A stretch of 24,711 nucleotides of DNA from an uncultured Jannaschia sp. (lineage in GTDB: Bacteria > Pseudomonadota > Alphaproteobacteria > Rhodobacterales > Rhodobacteraceae), in contig CALFSY010000082.1 of the NCBI GenBank assembly GCA_937916365.1, forward strand, positions 1 through 24,711. Direction: 5' to 3'. Under the pieces are notes generated by a model. That model made no database searches. It had not been told where the DNA came from and was given only the letters and a program-made list of their open reading frames with translations. Made by a program: the position numbers and the translations under genes. Every line of letters starts with the position of its first letter. Position 1 is the first letter of the stretch. Shown one piece after another: positions 9,305 to 16,865 of the stretch.

Positions 9305-9574
9305 TCCGAATATAAGGGGAATCAGGGTGCCGCGCCGCGATGTAGGGCACATGGTTAAACACGTGTGATGGGTCACGGTATCTTTCGTTAGATTATGAAA
9401 GCATTCCATTTGTTGTATTTTACCCACACTTTGCGTGCAGAGGGTGCACCTTACGTTTATGTGATCGCATAATAAGGTTTCTAACCTTGCCCATGCCACA
9501 TTGAAAAAGCAAATTAAGGGCAATCATGCTGCAACTGGACAATCAGTATAAACAAAATGTTTGAGGATGGAAAA
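9305..9574. other. 270-base intergenic region between gltA and the L,D-transpeptidase gene
   Basis: No gene or RNA recognised. It contains a short inverted repeat AAGGTT-TCT-AACCTT at 9474-9488 and weak -35-like TTGAAA at 9501-9506 without a convincing -10. A 25-codon ATG frame at 9395-9472 has no ribosome-binding site and is not called. Confidence 0.5.
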
Positions 9575-10198
9575 ATGCTAACCCGTCGCCATTTCATCAT
9601 CACTGGCACGACACTGTTTTCGGGGGCGATCGCTGCACCTTTGGCCGCACAAGATTTGGTTGAATTTGACGCCACCGTCACGCGGCCCAATCCAGACCCG
9701 CTTGCCAATAATCCATGGGGGCTGCACCCGCGTTTCATGCCGACCCGCGTGGAACATAACCCGGGGTTGCGGCCAGGTGATTTGCATGTGGATGCCGTCG
9801 CGCACTATATCTATCACATCGGCAACGACGGTAGCGCCATGCGCTATGGCGTGGCGATTGGGCGGGCCGGGTTATACGAAACCGGCACATTTACGATTCG
9901 GCGCAAGGCAGAGTGGCCGTCTTGGACCCCAACATCAAACATGATTGCGCGTGAACCCGAACTTTACGCACAATTTGCTAATGGCCTGCCAGGTGGGCCT
10001 ACAAACCCGCTCGGCGCGCGTGCCTTTTATTTGTATACGGGCAATCGAGATACATACCTGCGTATACATGGCACACCACAACCTTGGTCCATTGGCACAT
10101 CGGCATCATCGGGATGTGTGCGCATGGTCAACGCGCATATCATGGACGTCTACAACAACGTTGAATTAGGGGCCCGGGCGCATCTTTATCCCGCCTAA
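9575..10198 (+). CDS. exported L,D-transpeptidase (YkuD domain)
   Basis: A 207-residue periplasmic enzyme expected to form 3-3 peptidoglycan cross-links or to attach proteins to the wall. The N-terminus MLTRRHFIITGTTL has a twin-arginine pair followed by a hydrophobic stretch, so Tat export is likely, with cleavage near residue 25. The YkuD catalytic motif is complete: H165-G-T and C181 in SASSGCVRM. The body VAHYIYHIGNDGS and VAIGRAGLYETGTF fits the family. The start is the second ATG (9575) because GAGGA sits seven bases upstream; the ATG at 9557 has none. The gene ends 18 bases before a strong bidirectional terminator. Confidence 0.94.
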   Translation: MLTRRHFIITGTTLFSGAIAAPLAAQDLVEFDATVTRPNPDPLANNPWGLHPRFMPTRVEHNPGLRPGDLHVDAVAHYIYHIGNDGSAMRYGVAIGRAGLYETGTFTIRRKAEWPSWTPTSNMIAREPELYAQFANGLPGGPTNPLGARAFYLYTGNRDTYLRIHGTPQPWSIGTSASSGCVRMVNAHIMDVYNNVELGARAHLYPA

Positions 10199-10216
10199 CA
10201 AGACCTGCCCACGCTC

Positions 10217-10249
10217 TATAAAAGCCCCGGTAAAACCGGGGCTTTTATA
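10217..10249. terminator. bidirectional intrinsic terminator
   Basis: A perfect 14-base stem (10217-10230 with 10236-10249) around a TAAAA loop. The GC core GCCCCGG/CCGGGGC is flanked by AAAA and TTTT, so it works in both directions. It separates the convergent L,D-transpeptidase and peroxiredoxin genes. Confidence 0.93.
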
Positions 10250-10267
10250 TTGTACCATCTAAGGGTT

Positions 10268-10921
10268 TTAATTAGGGATTTTTGCCATCCGCAGATAGGG
10301 CAATTTTTTGTCGATTGATCCATATTTTGCGATAGCATCCTCATCAGAAACAGCCACCGGCACAACAACATCTTCACCTGGGATCCAATTTGCAGGCGTG
10401 GCGACGTTTTCTTTGGCAGCGGTTTGCAACCCATCCAAAGCACGCAAGATTTCGGCGAAATTCCGCCCCACATTCATTGGATATGTCATTGACAATTTTA
10501 GCTTTTTGTCAGGCCCAATGATAAAAACCGATCGCACGGTGGCGGTATCATTTGGTGTGCGACCGTCGGGCAAATATGCCTCAGCTGGGAGCATGTCAAA
10601 GGCTTTGGACACTTCAAGCCCCGCATCGGCGATAATGGGAAACCCGGGCGTGGCACCGCCAACGGCGGCAATGTCTTGTTTCCATTTTACGTGATCGTCA
10701 ACACCATCAACCGATACACCGATGACCTTGGTGTTACGTTGTGCCCATTCATCGGCTAATTGCGCAACAACACCAAATTCGGTGGTGCAGACAGGGGTGA
10801 AATCTTTGGGGTGGCTGAATAAAATGGCCCAATGATCGCCGATAAAATCATGCAAGGCAATGGCGCCTTGATCGGTGTCAACGGCGAGATTTGGGATAAC
10901 ATCGTTGATGCGTAAAGACAT
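10268..10921 (-). CDS. 1-Cys peroxiredoxin (Prx6 subfamily)
   Basis: A 217-residue cytoplasmic thiol peroxidase that reduces hydrogen peroxide and organic peroxides. The signature SHPKDFTPVCTTEFG holds the peroxidatic C45, with T42 and P43 in the PxxxTxxC motif. No other cysteine occurs in the protein, so there is no resolving cysteine and reduction must come from an outside thiol. Length and the C-terminal extension (WIPGEDVVVP, LPYLRM) match the Prx6 group rather than AhpC or BCP. A strong AGGAG precedes the ATG by seven bases. RluA and DUF1244 lie upstream on the same strand with a 94-base gap, enough for a separate promoter. Confidence 0.95.
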   Translation of the reverse strand: MSLRINDVIPNLAVDTDQGAIALHDFIGDHWAILFSHPKDFTPVCTTEFGVVAQLADEWAQRNTKVIGVSVDGVDDHVKWKQDIAAVGGATPGFPIIADAGLEVSKAFDMLPAEAYLPDGRTPNDTATVRSVFIIGPDKKLKLSMTYPMNVGRNFAEILRALDGLQTAAKENVATPANWIPGEDVVVPVAVSDEDAIAKYGSIDKKLPYLRMAKIPN

Positions 10922-11015
10922 GGGAAGCTCCTGTTACTATTTGACCGATTGCCTATGTATGTGGTCAGGGTATTGGATACACCCCGTTCCTACAGGATTG
11001 ATGCGAAAAATCGCC

Positions 11016-11675
11016 CTAAAACGGGACAGGTGATTGAAACATCATCGCGTGGCCACCATCGGGGTGGCGTAACCCAAGGCTTTCGGCATGCAGCATCAGG
11101 CGCGCAAAGGCACACGCAGGGCCAGTGGCATAAAATGGATCGCCCAAAATCGGATGACCAATTTCTTTCATATGCACACGTAATTGATGGGATCGTCCGG
11201 TTTTGGGCACAAGGCGCAGACGAGTTGTTGGGCCTTCAACACGAAGCACACGCCAATCTGTCAGGGCACGTTTGCCCATTTCAAAATTCACATGCTGACG
11301 TGGGCGATTAGGCCAATCGACACTTAACGGTAGATTGATATGACCTGAGGGATTAAAAACCTTTCCCCACACACGCGCAACGTATGTTTTTTTAACATAA
11401 CGTTTTTCAAATTGCAGCCCTAAATGCCGTTGCGCGGCAGGGTTACGCGCAAACACCATTACCCCTGATGTGTCCATATCTAACCGATGGACCAACAAGG
11501 CATGCGGAAAAACAACCTGCATGCGCGCCAATAAACAATCGGCCAAATGGGCGCCGCGCCCAGGAACAGACAACAACCCCGCAGGTTTATCTACGATAAG
11601 CAACGATTGATCTACGTGGATTAAATCAAGTGGGGCTTGCAGCGGTTGATAATCGAACGCCCCTGTGGCTGCCAT
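11016..11675 (-). CDS. RluA-family RNA pseudouridine synthase
   Basis: A 219-residue enzyme that converts uridine to pseudouridine in rRNA and/or tRNA. The catalytic motif HRLDMDTSG is complete with D66. The upstream LLIVDKPAGLLSVPG and downstream TGRSHQLRVHM motifs are typical of the RluA branch. No S4 domain is present, and the size is close to E. coli RluA (23S U746/tRNA U32), but the exact target cannot be read from sequence. The frame opens one codon earlier at TTG; the ATG at 11675 overlaps the last base of the DUF1244 stop codon (TGATG), so the two genes are probably coupled in translation. Confidence 0.93.
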   Translation of the reverse strand: MAATGAFDYQPLQAPLDLIHVDQSLLIVDKPAGLLSVPGRGAHLADCLLARMQVVFPHALLVHRLDMDTSGVMVFARNPAAQRHLGLQFEKRYVKKTYVARVWGKVFNPSGHINLPLSVDWPNRPRQHVNFEMGKRALTDWRVLRVEGPTTRLRLVPKTGRSHQLRVHMKEIGHPILGDPFYATGPACAFARLMLHAESLGLRHPDGGHAMMFQSPVPF

Positions 11676-11980
11676 CAATGCTTTGCTTCAGCATCAGAAA
11701 AGGCCGCAAAGGCGATTTTTTGCGCCTCGGTCGCTTCGGTTTGATATTTTGCTTTCCATTCGGAATACGGCATACCGTAAACGATTTCTCGCGCGGCGTC
11801 TTTGGAAATGTCGGTGCCATGGTCGGCGGCGGCCTCAGCATACCAACGGCTTAGGCAATTTCGGCAAAACCCGGCCAGGTTCATAAGGTCGATATTCTGC
11901 ACATCCTTACGTTCGTCCAAATGGTTTAGAAGACGGCGAAAAACGGCAGCCTCAAGCATGGTTTTGGTTTGATCATCCAC
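11675..11980 (-). CDS. DUF1244 family protein
   Basis: A 101-residue soluble protein of DUF1244 (PF06844), function unknown. Recognisable family features are AVFRRLLNHLDER near residues 13-25, then LAGFCRNCLSRWY with a Cys-x-x-Cys pair, then REIVYGMPYSEWKAKYQ and a C-terminal helix. The CxxC pair could bind a metal or be redox active, but this is inference. The start is GTG with AAGGA nine bases upstream. The stop overlaps the start of the RluA-type gene, suggesting that the two products act or are made together. Confidence 0.9.
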   Translation of the reverse strand: MDDQTKTMLEAAVFRRLLNHLDERKDVQNIDLMNLAGFCRNCLSRWYAEAAADHGTDISKDAAREIVYGMPYSEWKAKYQTEATEAQKIAFAAFSDAEAKH

Positions 11981-12018
11981 GGATTGGTTCCTTTTGCTAA
12001 TTCTGATTTGACGCCTGC

Positions 12019-12771
12019 CTAAACCTGGGCGTCTTCTAACGCTGCGTCAAGCATACCTGCCAATCGCGTGCCCCAGATTTCTTGTTGTGTGGATGCGGCG
12101 ATCAAATCATTGCGTAGCTCAATCAACACATGTGGATGGCCGCCCTGAACCCCATGGCGATCCAATGTATCGCCGGGCAAATGGCCGGAATAGGGTTGAT
12201 TATCGCCCACACATAAATCGGGGGTGGCCTTTAACCGCGCCAATAACGGCGCGGCCAATCGGTTATCGGCGGCATACAAAACACCCACATGCCAAGGGCG
12301 CGGGGACCGCCCGCGCAGGTTCGGCGCAAACGAATGGATTGAAACCAACACCGGTGGTTCCACCCGCCCCTGGATCAAAGTCGCCAATGCGCGATGATAC
12401 GGCCGATAAAACAGGTTTAAGCGCCGTTCAATTTCGCCGGAATCGGCGGCGCGATTGGCGGGAATGATCGACCCATCATATAGCCGCATTAGCAATGTTG
12501 GGTCATCCTCACCCCGGTTTGGATCAATCACCAAACGCGAAAACCCCGCAAAAATGGCCGCCGCGTTTAATGCCCGAGCCAAGGCGCGGGCCACCCCCGC
12601 CGCCCCCGGATCATAGGCGATGTGGCGCGCCATGTCACCAGGTGGCAGGCCCAAATCACCATCTGCCACAGTGTGCGGCACATGATTTGTGGCATGGTCA
12701 CACATTACCACCCAACGCCCTGTTCGGACCGCACCCTCAATATCATACGCCAAATGTGGCAGCACTGTCAT
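12019..12771 (-). CDS. N-formylglutamate amidohydrolase family protein
   Basis: A 250-residue FGase-family protein (PF05013). Characterised members hydrolyse N-formyl-L-glutamate at the end of one histidine degradation route, but the family includes enzymes with other formyl or amide substrates. Motifs visible are VVMCDHATNHVP (residues 21-32), LVIDPNRGEDD, LVSIHSFAPNL and a terminal VLIELRNDLI. No hut genes are present nearby, so the histidine role is not supported by context. The frame is open for 75 more codons upstream, but that part overlaps the start of pyk on the opposite strand and lacks family character. The chosen ATG has only a weak GGA. It is divergent from pyk. Confidence 0.88.
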   Translation of the reverse strand: MTVLPHLAYDIEGAVRTGRWVVMCDHATNHVPHTVADGDLGLPPGDMARHIAYDPGAAGVARALARALNAAAIFAGFSRLVIDPNRGEDDPTLLMRLYDGSIIPANRAADSGEIERRLNLFYRPYHRALATLIQGRVEPPVLVSIHSFAPNLRGRSPRPWHVGVLYAADNRLAAPLLARLKATPDLCVGDNQPYSGHLPGDTLDRHGVQGGHPHVLIELRNDLIAASTQQEIWGTRLAGMLDAALEDAQV

Positions 12772-12883
12772 GTCATGGATCCATCTACGATCAGGGGTGT
12801 ATTTATTATCCCATTCAAACGACCTGCATACTATAGATGTGGAGGGATAATCACCAGAATTACGAATGTGGAGACAAAGGCCA

Positions 12884-14332
12884 ATGAAACGCGACCGCAA
12901 TGTCAAAATCGTGGCGACCCTTGGGCCTGCCTCTGACGGGTATGATATGATCCGCCGATTGTTTGAAGCCGGGGCAGATGTGTTCCGGCTGAACATGTCG
13001 CACGGGGATCATGACGATGTGCGCGCACGCCATACCGCCATTCGACAAGTGGAACAGGACACAGGCCGCCCCATTGCCATTTTGGCCGATTTGCAGGGGC
13101 CAAAGCTGCGCTGCGGTATTTTTACAGATGATGCAGGCCATATTTTGGAAACCGGCGCCTCATTTCGGTTTGATCTGAATGACACACCGGGGGATGCCAC
13201 CCGGGTGCAACTGCCGCATCCAGAAATTTTTGCGGCCCTCGAACCCGGTGCACGGCTTTTGGTGAATGACGGCAAGGTGCGGCTACAGGTTGCGGCATGT
13301 GGGCCCGATTTCGCCGATTGCGTTGTGGTGACAGGTGGGCAAATTTCCAACCGTAAGGGCGTGAATGTGCCCGATGTTGTTCTACCCTTAGCCGCGCTCA
13401 GCGAAAAAGATCGAAATGATTTGGAATTCGTGTGCCAACTAGGGATCGATTGGTTGGCGCTTAGTTTTGTGCAACGCATCGAAGATGTGGTCGAGGCACG
13501 CCGCCTGGCCCAGGGCCGCGCCGCGATTTTGTCAAAAATCGAAAAACCCGCCGCCGTTACCGCATTTGACGATATTCTAACCGCCTCAGACGGTATTATG
13601 GTGGCGCGCGGTGATTTGGGGGTGGAATTGCCGGTGCAAAACGTGCCACCGATTCAAAAACGGCTGGTCCGGAAATGTCGCGCGGTGGCAAAACCGGTCA
13701 TTGTCGCCACCCAAATGCTTGAATCAATGATCGAAAGCCCCACACCCACGCGGGCCGAGGTGTCCGATGTCGCAACCGCACTCTACGAAGGCGCCGATGC
13801 TGTGATGTTAAGCGCCGAATCCGCGGCAGGCCAATATCCGGTGGAGGCCGTGACCACCATGAACAACGTTGCGTGCGAAATCGAACGTGACCCAAATTTT
13901 CATGACATCATGACCGCTTCGCGCAACGTGGTGCGATCCACAACCGCCGATGCCATCGTGGCTGCGGCCCGTGAAATTACCGAGACAGTGGATATTAAGG
14001 CGATCTGCTGTTTCACACAATCGGGCACAACGGCGGCCTTGGCCGCGCGCGAACGCCCCCAGGTGCCGATTTTAACATTAACCCCACTGATCGCAGTTGC
14101 CCGGCGTATGAGCCTGACCTGGGGGTGCCATTGTTCATTAACGGGTGGGCTAACCCGATTCAAAGGTGCGGTCGTTTCAGCGGCTCGCACCGCACGGCAA
14201 GGGGGCTATGCCACCGAAGACGATTATATCGTGGTCATGGCAGGCGTGCCTTTTAACGTTCAGGGGTCAACAAATATCTTACGTGTGGCCCCTTGCGCGG
14301 AAAGATTGATTTATGCCACAGACCCCGAATAA
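12884..14332 (+). CDS. pyk: pyruvate kinase
   Basis: Transfers phosphate from phosphoenolpyruvate to ADP at the end of glycolysis. It is 482 residues long, the normal bacterial size. VKIVATLGPAS opens the barrel, followed by FRLNMSHGDHDD and DLQGPKLRCG. The active-site segment ILSKIEKPAA carries the catalytic K218 and metal ligand E220, and MVARGDLGVELP and ADAVMLSAESAAG are present. The C-terminal regulatory domain (CFTQSGTTAALAARERP) is complete. The start at 12884 has GGAG ten bases upstream and puts the family N-terminus right at the beginning; the ATG at 12866 has no ribosome-binding site. The 112-base gap to the divergent gene must hold both promoters. Confidence 0.97.
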   Translation: MKRDRNVKIVATLGPASDGYDMIRRLFEAGADVFRLNMSHGDHDDVRARHTAIRQVEQDTGRPIAILADLQGPKLRCGIFTDDAGHILETGASFRFDLNDTPGDATRVQLPHPEIFAALEPGARLLVNDGKVRLQVAACGPDFADCVVVTGGQISNRKGVNVPDVVLPLAALSEKDRNDLEFVCQLGIDWLALSFVQRIEDVVEARRLAQGRAAILSKIEKPAAVTAFDDILTASDGIMVARGDLGVELPVQNVPPIQKRLVRKCRAVAKPVIVATQMLESMIESPTPTRAEVSDVATALYEGADAVMLSAESAAGQYPVEAVTTMNNVACEIERDPNFHDIMTASRNVVRSTTADAIVAAAREITETVDIKAICCFTQSGTTAALAARERPQVPILTLTPLIAVARRMSLTWGCHCSLTGGLTRFKGAVVSAARTARQGGYATEDDYIVVMAGVPFNVQGSTNILRVAPCAERLIYATDPE

Positions 14333-14498
14333 CCAATCCAATCTTTAGGCACAGGGCATATTAGAAAAATATCCCAAAAACAGTTGCCAAATTCCATAAA
14401 TACCCTTAATCGAAACATCTTGAAATCGGCGCATCCGGCCAAACGGCATGCCGCGATGCGCTAAAACCGTTTTTCAAATGATATGATAGGAGACGGAA
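14333..14498 (+). promoter_or_regulatory. leader region of rpmI-rplT
   Basis: A 166-base gap between pyk and rpmI. AAACGG (14441-14446) can pair with CCGTTT (14467-14472), which is followed by two more T, just upstream of the rpmI Shine-Dalgarno sequence AGGAGA (14488-14493). A structured leader would fit the known autoregulation of this operon by L20 in other bacteria, but the match is only by position. No infC lies upstream here. Confidence 0.3.
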
Positions 14499-14699
14499 AT
14501 GCCGAAAATGAAAACAAAATCCAGCGCGAAAAAGCGGTTCAAAGTCACCGGTTCGGGCAAGGTGATGGCGGCCCAGGCCGGCAAACGCCACGGGATGATT
14601 AAGCGGAGCAATAAATTTATCCGCAACGCACGCGGCACGACAACATTGTCGGCCCCCGATGCGAAAATCGCCAAATCCTATATGCCATATGACCGATAA
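14499..14699 (+). CDS. rpmI: ribosomal protein L35 (bL35)
   Basis: A 66-residue, very basic protein of the large ribosomal subunit. The N-terminus MPKMKTKSSAKKRFKVTGSGK and the central KRHGMIKRSNKFIRNARG are diagnostic for bL35. AGGAGA lies five bases before the ATG. The stop codon overlaps the Shine-Dalgarno sequence of rplT, which starts 13 bases later, so the two are co-transcribed as in most bacteria. Confidence 0.98.
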   Translation: MPKMKTKSSAKKRFKVTGSGKVMAAQAGKRHGMIKRSNKFIRNARGTTTLSAPDAKIAKSYMPYDR

Positions 14700-14711
14700 G
14701 AGGGTGCACCA

Positions 14712-15071
14712 ATGTCTCGCACAAAAACTGGTCCTGTTACCCACCGCCGCCATAAGAAAGTTATTGCCAACGCCAAAGGGTATTATGGTGCCCGGTCACG
14801 CAATTTCCGCACCGCAACCCAAGCGGTTGATAAAGCCAATGAATATGCCACCCGCGACCGCAAAGCGCGTAAACGTCAATTCCGCGCGCTGTGGATTCAA
14901 CGGATCAATGCCGCCGTGCGCGCCCATGACGCGGGGCTAACATATTCACGGTTCATTAATGGCCTGACCAAAGCGGGGATTGAGGTGGATCGCAAGGTTT
15001 TGGCCGATCTTGCAGTGCATGAACCCGCCGCGTTTGAAACCATCGTCGCCCAGGCCAAAGCAGCCCTTTGA
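14712..15071 (+). CDS. rplT: ribosomal protein L20 (bL20)
   Basis: A 119-residue basic protein that binds 23S rRNA early in 50S assembly. Motifs are RTKTGPVTHRRHKKVIANAKG near the N-terminus, RDRKARKRQFRALWIQRINA in the middle and FINGLTKAGIEVDRKVLADLA near the end; length is normal. AGAGGG lies seven bases upstream of the ATG and overlaps the rpmI stop. In several bacteria L20 represses its own operon by binding the leader mRNA. A clear terminator follows four bases after the stop. Confidence 0.98.
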   Translation: MSRTKTGPVTHRRHKKVIANAKGYYGARSRNFRTATQAVDKANEYATRDRKARKRQFRALWIQRINAAVRAHDAGLTYSRFINGLTKAGIEVDRKVLADLAVHEPAAFETIVAQAKAAL

Positions 15072-15075
15072 TATA

Positions 15076-15110
15076 AAAGCCCTGCAAAATTACAAACTTT
15101 GCAGGGCTTT
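15076..15110 (+). terminator. intrinsic terminator after rplT
   Basis: A 13-base perfect stem, AAAGCCCTGCAAA (15076-15088) with TTTGCAGGGCTTT (15098-15110), around a 9-base loop. The 3' arm ends in TTT followed by GTT. It separates rpmI-rplT from pheS. Confidence 0.9.
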
Positions 15111-15229
15111 GTTGCCTAGGGCCTCATTAAACGGGCGATATTTCACCCAACGCGGCAAGGTTTGGTTATCTTGCAATCCAACCTTTGCGTGATACAGAAC
15201 AGTCTTGGACATAAGGCTGGAGAAACGCC

Positions 15230-16306
15230 ATGATTGATGGGCTGGATGCACTAAAAACCACGTGGCTTGAACGCATTGATGCCGCAGTGGATGAATCCGG
15301 TTTGGAAAACCTCCGCGTTGCCGCCTTAGGCAAAAAGGGCGAAATCAGCCTGCAAATGCGCGAATTGGGCCGGATGAGCTTTGAAGAACTCCAAATCGCC
15401 GGACCCGCGCTTAACGCGCTAAAGGATGAGGTCGCCGCCGCCATTGCGGCAAAAAAAACCGCCCTGGCCGATGCCGCATTGGACGACCGGCTGCGCGACG
15501 AATGGTTAGACGTTACGTTGCCCGCGCGTCCCCGTCGCACCGGCACCATCCACCCTGTGTCCCAAGTTACCGAAGAGGTCACGGCGATTTTCGCCGATAT
15601 GGGGTTTGCCGTCGCCGAAGGCCCGCAGATTGAAACCGATTGGTATAATTTCGACGCACTCAATATCCCCGGCCATCACCCCGCACGCGCGGAAATGGAT
15701 ACATTTTACACCTATCGCGCACCGGGCGATAACCGCCCGCCCCACGTTTTGCGCACCCACACCAGCCCGGTGCAAATCCGGCATATGGAAACCCACGGCG
15801 CGCCTTGCCGCATCATTGCGCCAGGCCGCGTATATCGCGCCGATTATGACCAAACGCACACCCCAATGTTTCACCAGGTTGAGGGGCTGGCCATTGATCG
15901 TGACATTTCCATGGCCAACCTTAAATGGGTGTTGGAAGAATTTTTTTCCGCCTATTTCGGGCGGGCGGTAAAAACCCGTTTTCGGGCATCGCATTTCCCG
16001 TTCACCGAACCCTCAGCCGAGGTTGATGTGCAATGCGCATGGTCCGGCGGAACTGTTACCGTAGGCGAAGGCAACGATTGGTTAGAGGTGTTGGGATCGG
16101 GCATGGTGCACCCCAAGGTGTTGGCGGCGGGCGGGATCGACCCCACCGAATGGCAAGGGTTCGCGTTCGGCATTGGCATCGATCGGTTGGCAATGCTAAA
16201 ATACGGCATCCCCGACCTGCGCGCATTTTTTGAATCAGATTTACGATGGTTACGGCATTATGGGTTTAGGGCATTGGAGAGGCCGGATTTGTATGAAGGA
16301 ACATAA
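15230..16306 (+). CDS. pheS: phenylalanyl-tRNA synthetase alpha subunit
   Basis: Catalytic subunit of the alpha2-beta2 enzyme that charges tRNA-Phe; 358 residues, the usual size. The N-terminal coiled-coil arm is followed by the class II core: PGHHPARAEMDTFYT, RTHTSPVQIRHM (motif 2 region), GRVYRADYDQTHTPMFHQ and the motif 3 stretch FGIGIDRLAMLKYGIPDLR. GGAGA lies six bases before the ATG. No Phe-rich leader peptide was found upstream. Its partner pheT does not follow directly: two AT-rich genes are inserted, the first starting three bases after the pheS stop. Confidence 0.98.
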   Translation: MIDGLDALKTTWLERIDAAVDESGLENLRVAALGKKGEISLQMRELGRMSFEELQIAGPALNALKDEVAAAIAAKKTALADAALDDRLRDEWLDVTLPARPRRTGTIHPVSQVTEEVTAIFADMGFAVAEGPQIETDWYNFDALNIPGHHPARAEMDTFYTYRAPGDNRPPHVLRTHTSPVQIRHMETHGAPCRIIAPGRVYRADYDQTHTPMFHQVEGLAIDRDISMANLKWVLEEFFSAYFGRAVKTRFRASHFPFTEPSAEVDVQCAWSGGTVTVGEGNDWLEVLGSGMVHPKVLAAGGIDPTEWQGFAFGIGIDRLAMLKYGIPDLRAFFESDLRWLRHYGFRALERPDLYEGT

Positions 16307-16309
16307 AAT

Positions 16310-16861
16310 ATGTCAGAAACATTTGCAGCACTAATCGGATCACTGGTTACTGTCGTTGGTGTCTATATCCTGTATTTATGGCAAAAAGAAAAAGATCGCC
16401 AATATGAAATCCTTAAAGAACAAAGAGAAATAGTCGCAAAACTTATCGCACCTATCGAAGAGTGTGCTGGACACCTTTCAAATCATTTAACAGTGTTTAG
16501 TTCTGAAATTCCCCATTTATCCGAAAAAATGGTTGAATTGCGCAAAGCCATGGCGCTTGTGCGGGTTTATGAGGGCAAGGAAGTTGCCGATCAGGCCGAA
16601 GAAATTAGGCGTAAGCTGCTTGATATACTTAAACTTCTAAGGAAAGAAAAAAGTCTTCGACCGCCTGGCTACGAAAATGAATCTATTCCTTGGGGTCATA
16701 GTCCTAAAGATTATAAAGAAGCCCAAACGAAAACACGTGAAAAGGTAAAGGAACTTAACGAAGCGCTGGATGTATTTTATGAAAAGTGCGGCACACTTCT
16801 TAATTTACAGATAATAAGCCCACCCGTGGAAGACGCGCAAGCCATTAGCGAACAAGGATGA
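16310..16861 (+). CDS. membrane-anchored helical protein of unknown function
   Basis: A 183-residue protein I do not recognise. One membrane segment lies at about residues 5-24 (AALIGSLVTVVGVYILYLW), followed by a basic/acidic stretch, which suggests N-terminus out and the rest in the cytoplasm. Residues 25-110 and 130-165 look strongly helical and could form coiled coils (heavy in Lys, Glu and Leu, e.g. EEIRRKLLDILKLLRKEKS). A Pro/Gly-rich loop PPGYENESIPWGHSP separates them. Two cysteines occur (ECAGH, EKCGT). It starts three bases after the pheS stop, with AAGGA nine bases upstream inside pheS. Base composition is far more AT-rich than in pheS and pheT, a sign of transfer. The next gene follows after four bases. 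Confidence 0.85.
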   Translation: MSETFAALIGSLVTVVGVYILYLWQKEKDRQYEILKEQREIVAKLIAPIEECAGHLSNHLTVFSSEIPHLSEKMVELRKAMALVRVYEGKEVADQAEEIRRKLLDILKLLRKEKSLRPPGYENESIPWGHSPKDYKEAQTKTREKVKELNEALDVFYEKCGTLLNLQIISPPVEDAQAISEQG

Positions 16862-16865
16862 TTTG

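Noticed and set aside
9395..9472. 25-codon ATG frame between gltA and the L,D-transpeptidase gene
   Set aside because: No ribosome-binding site and no similarity to a known leader or small protein.
12772..12996. 75-codon N-terminal extension of the N-formylglutamate amidohydrolase
   Set aside because: It overlaps the start of pyk on the other strand and has no family resemblance; the ATG at 12771 gives the normal length.
15111..15229. possible Phe-rich leader peptide or T-box controlling pheS
   Set aside because: No ATG-initiated frame with Phe codons was found and no T-box core was seen. An imperfect pairing GCAAGGTTTGG/CCAACCTTTGC (15155-15188) remains but needs bulges.
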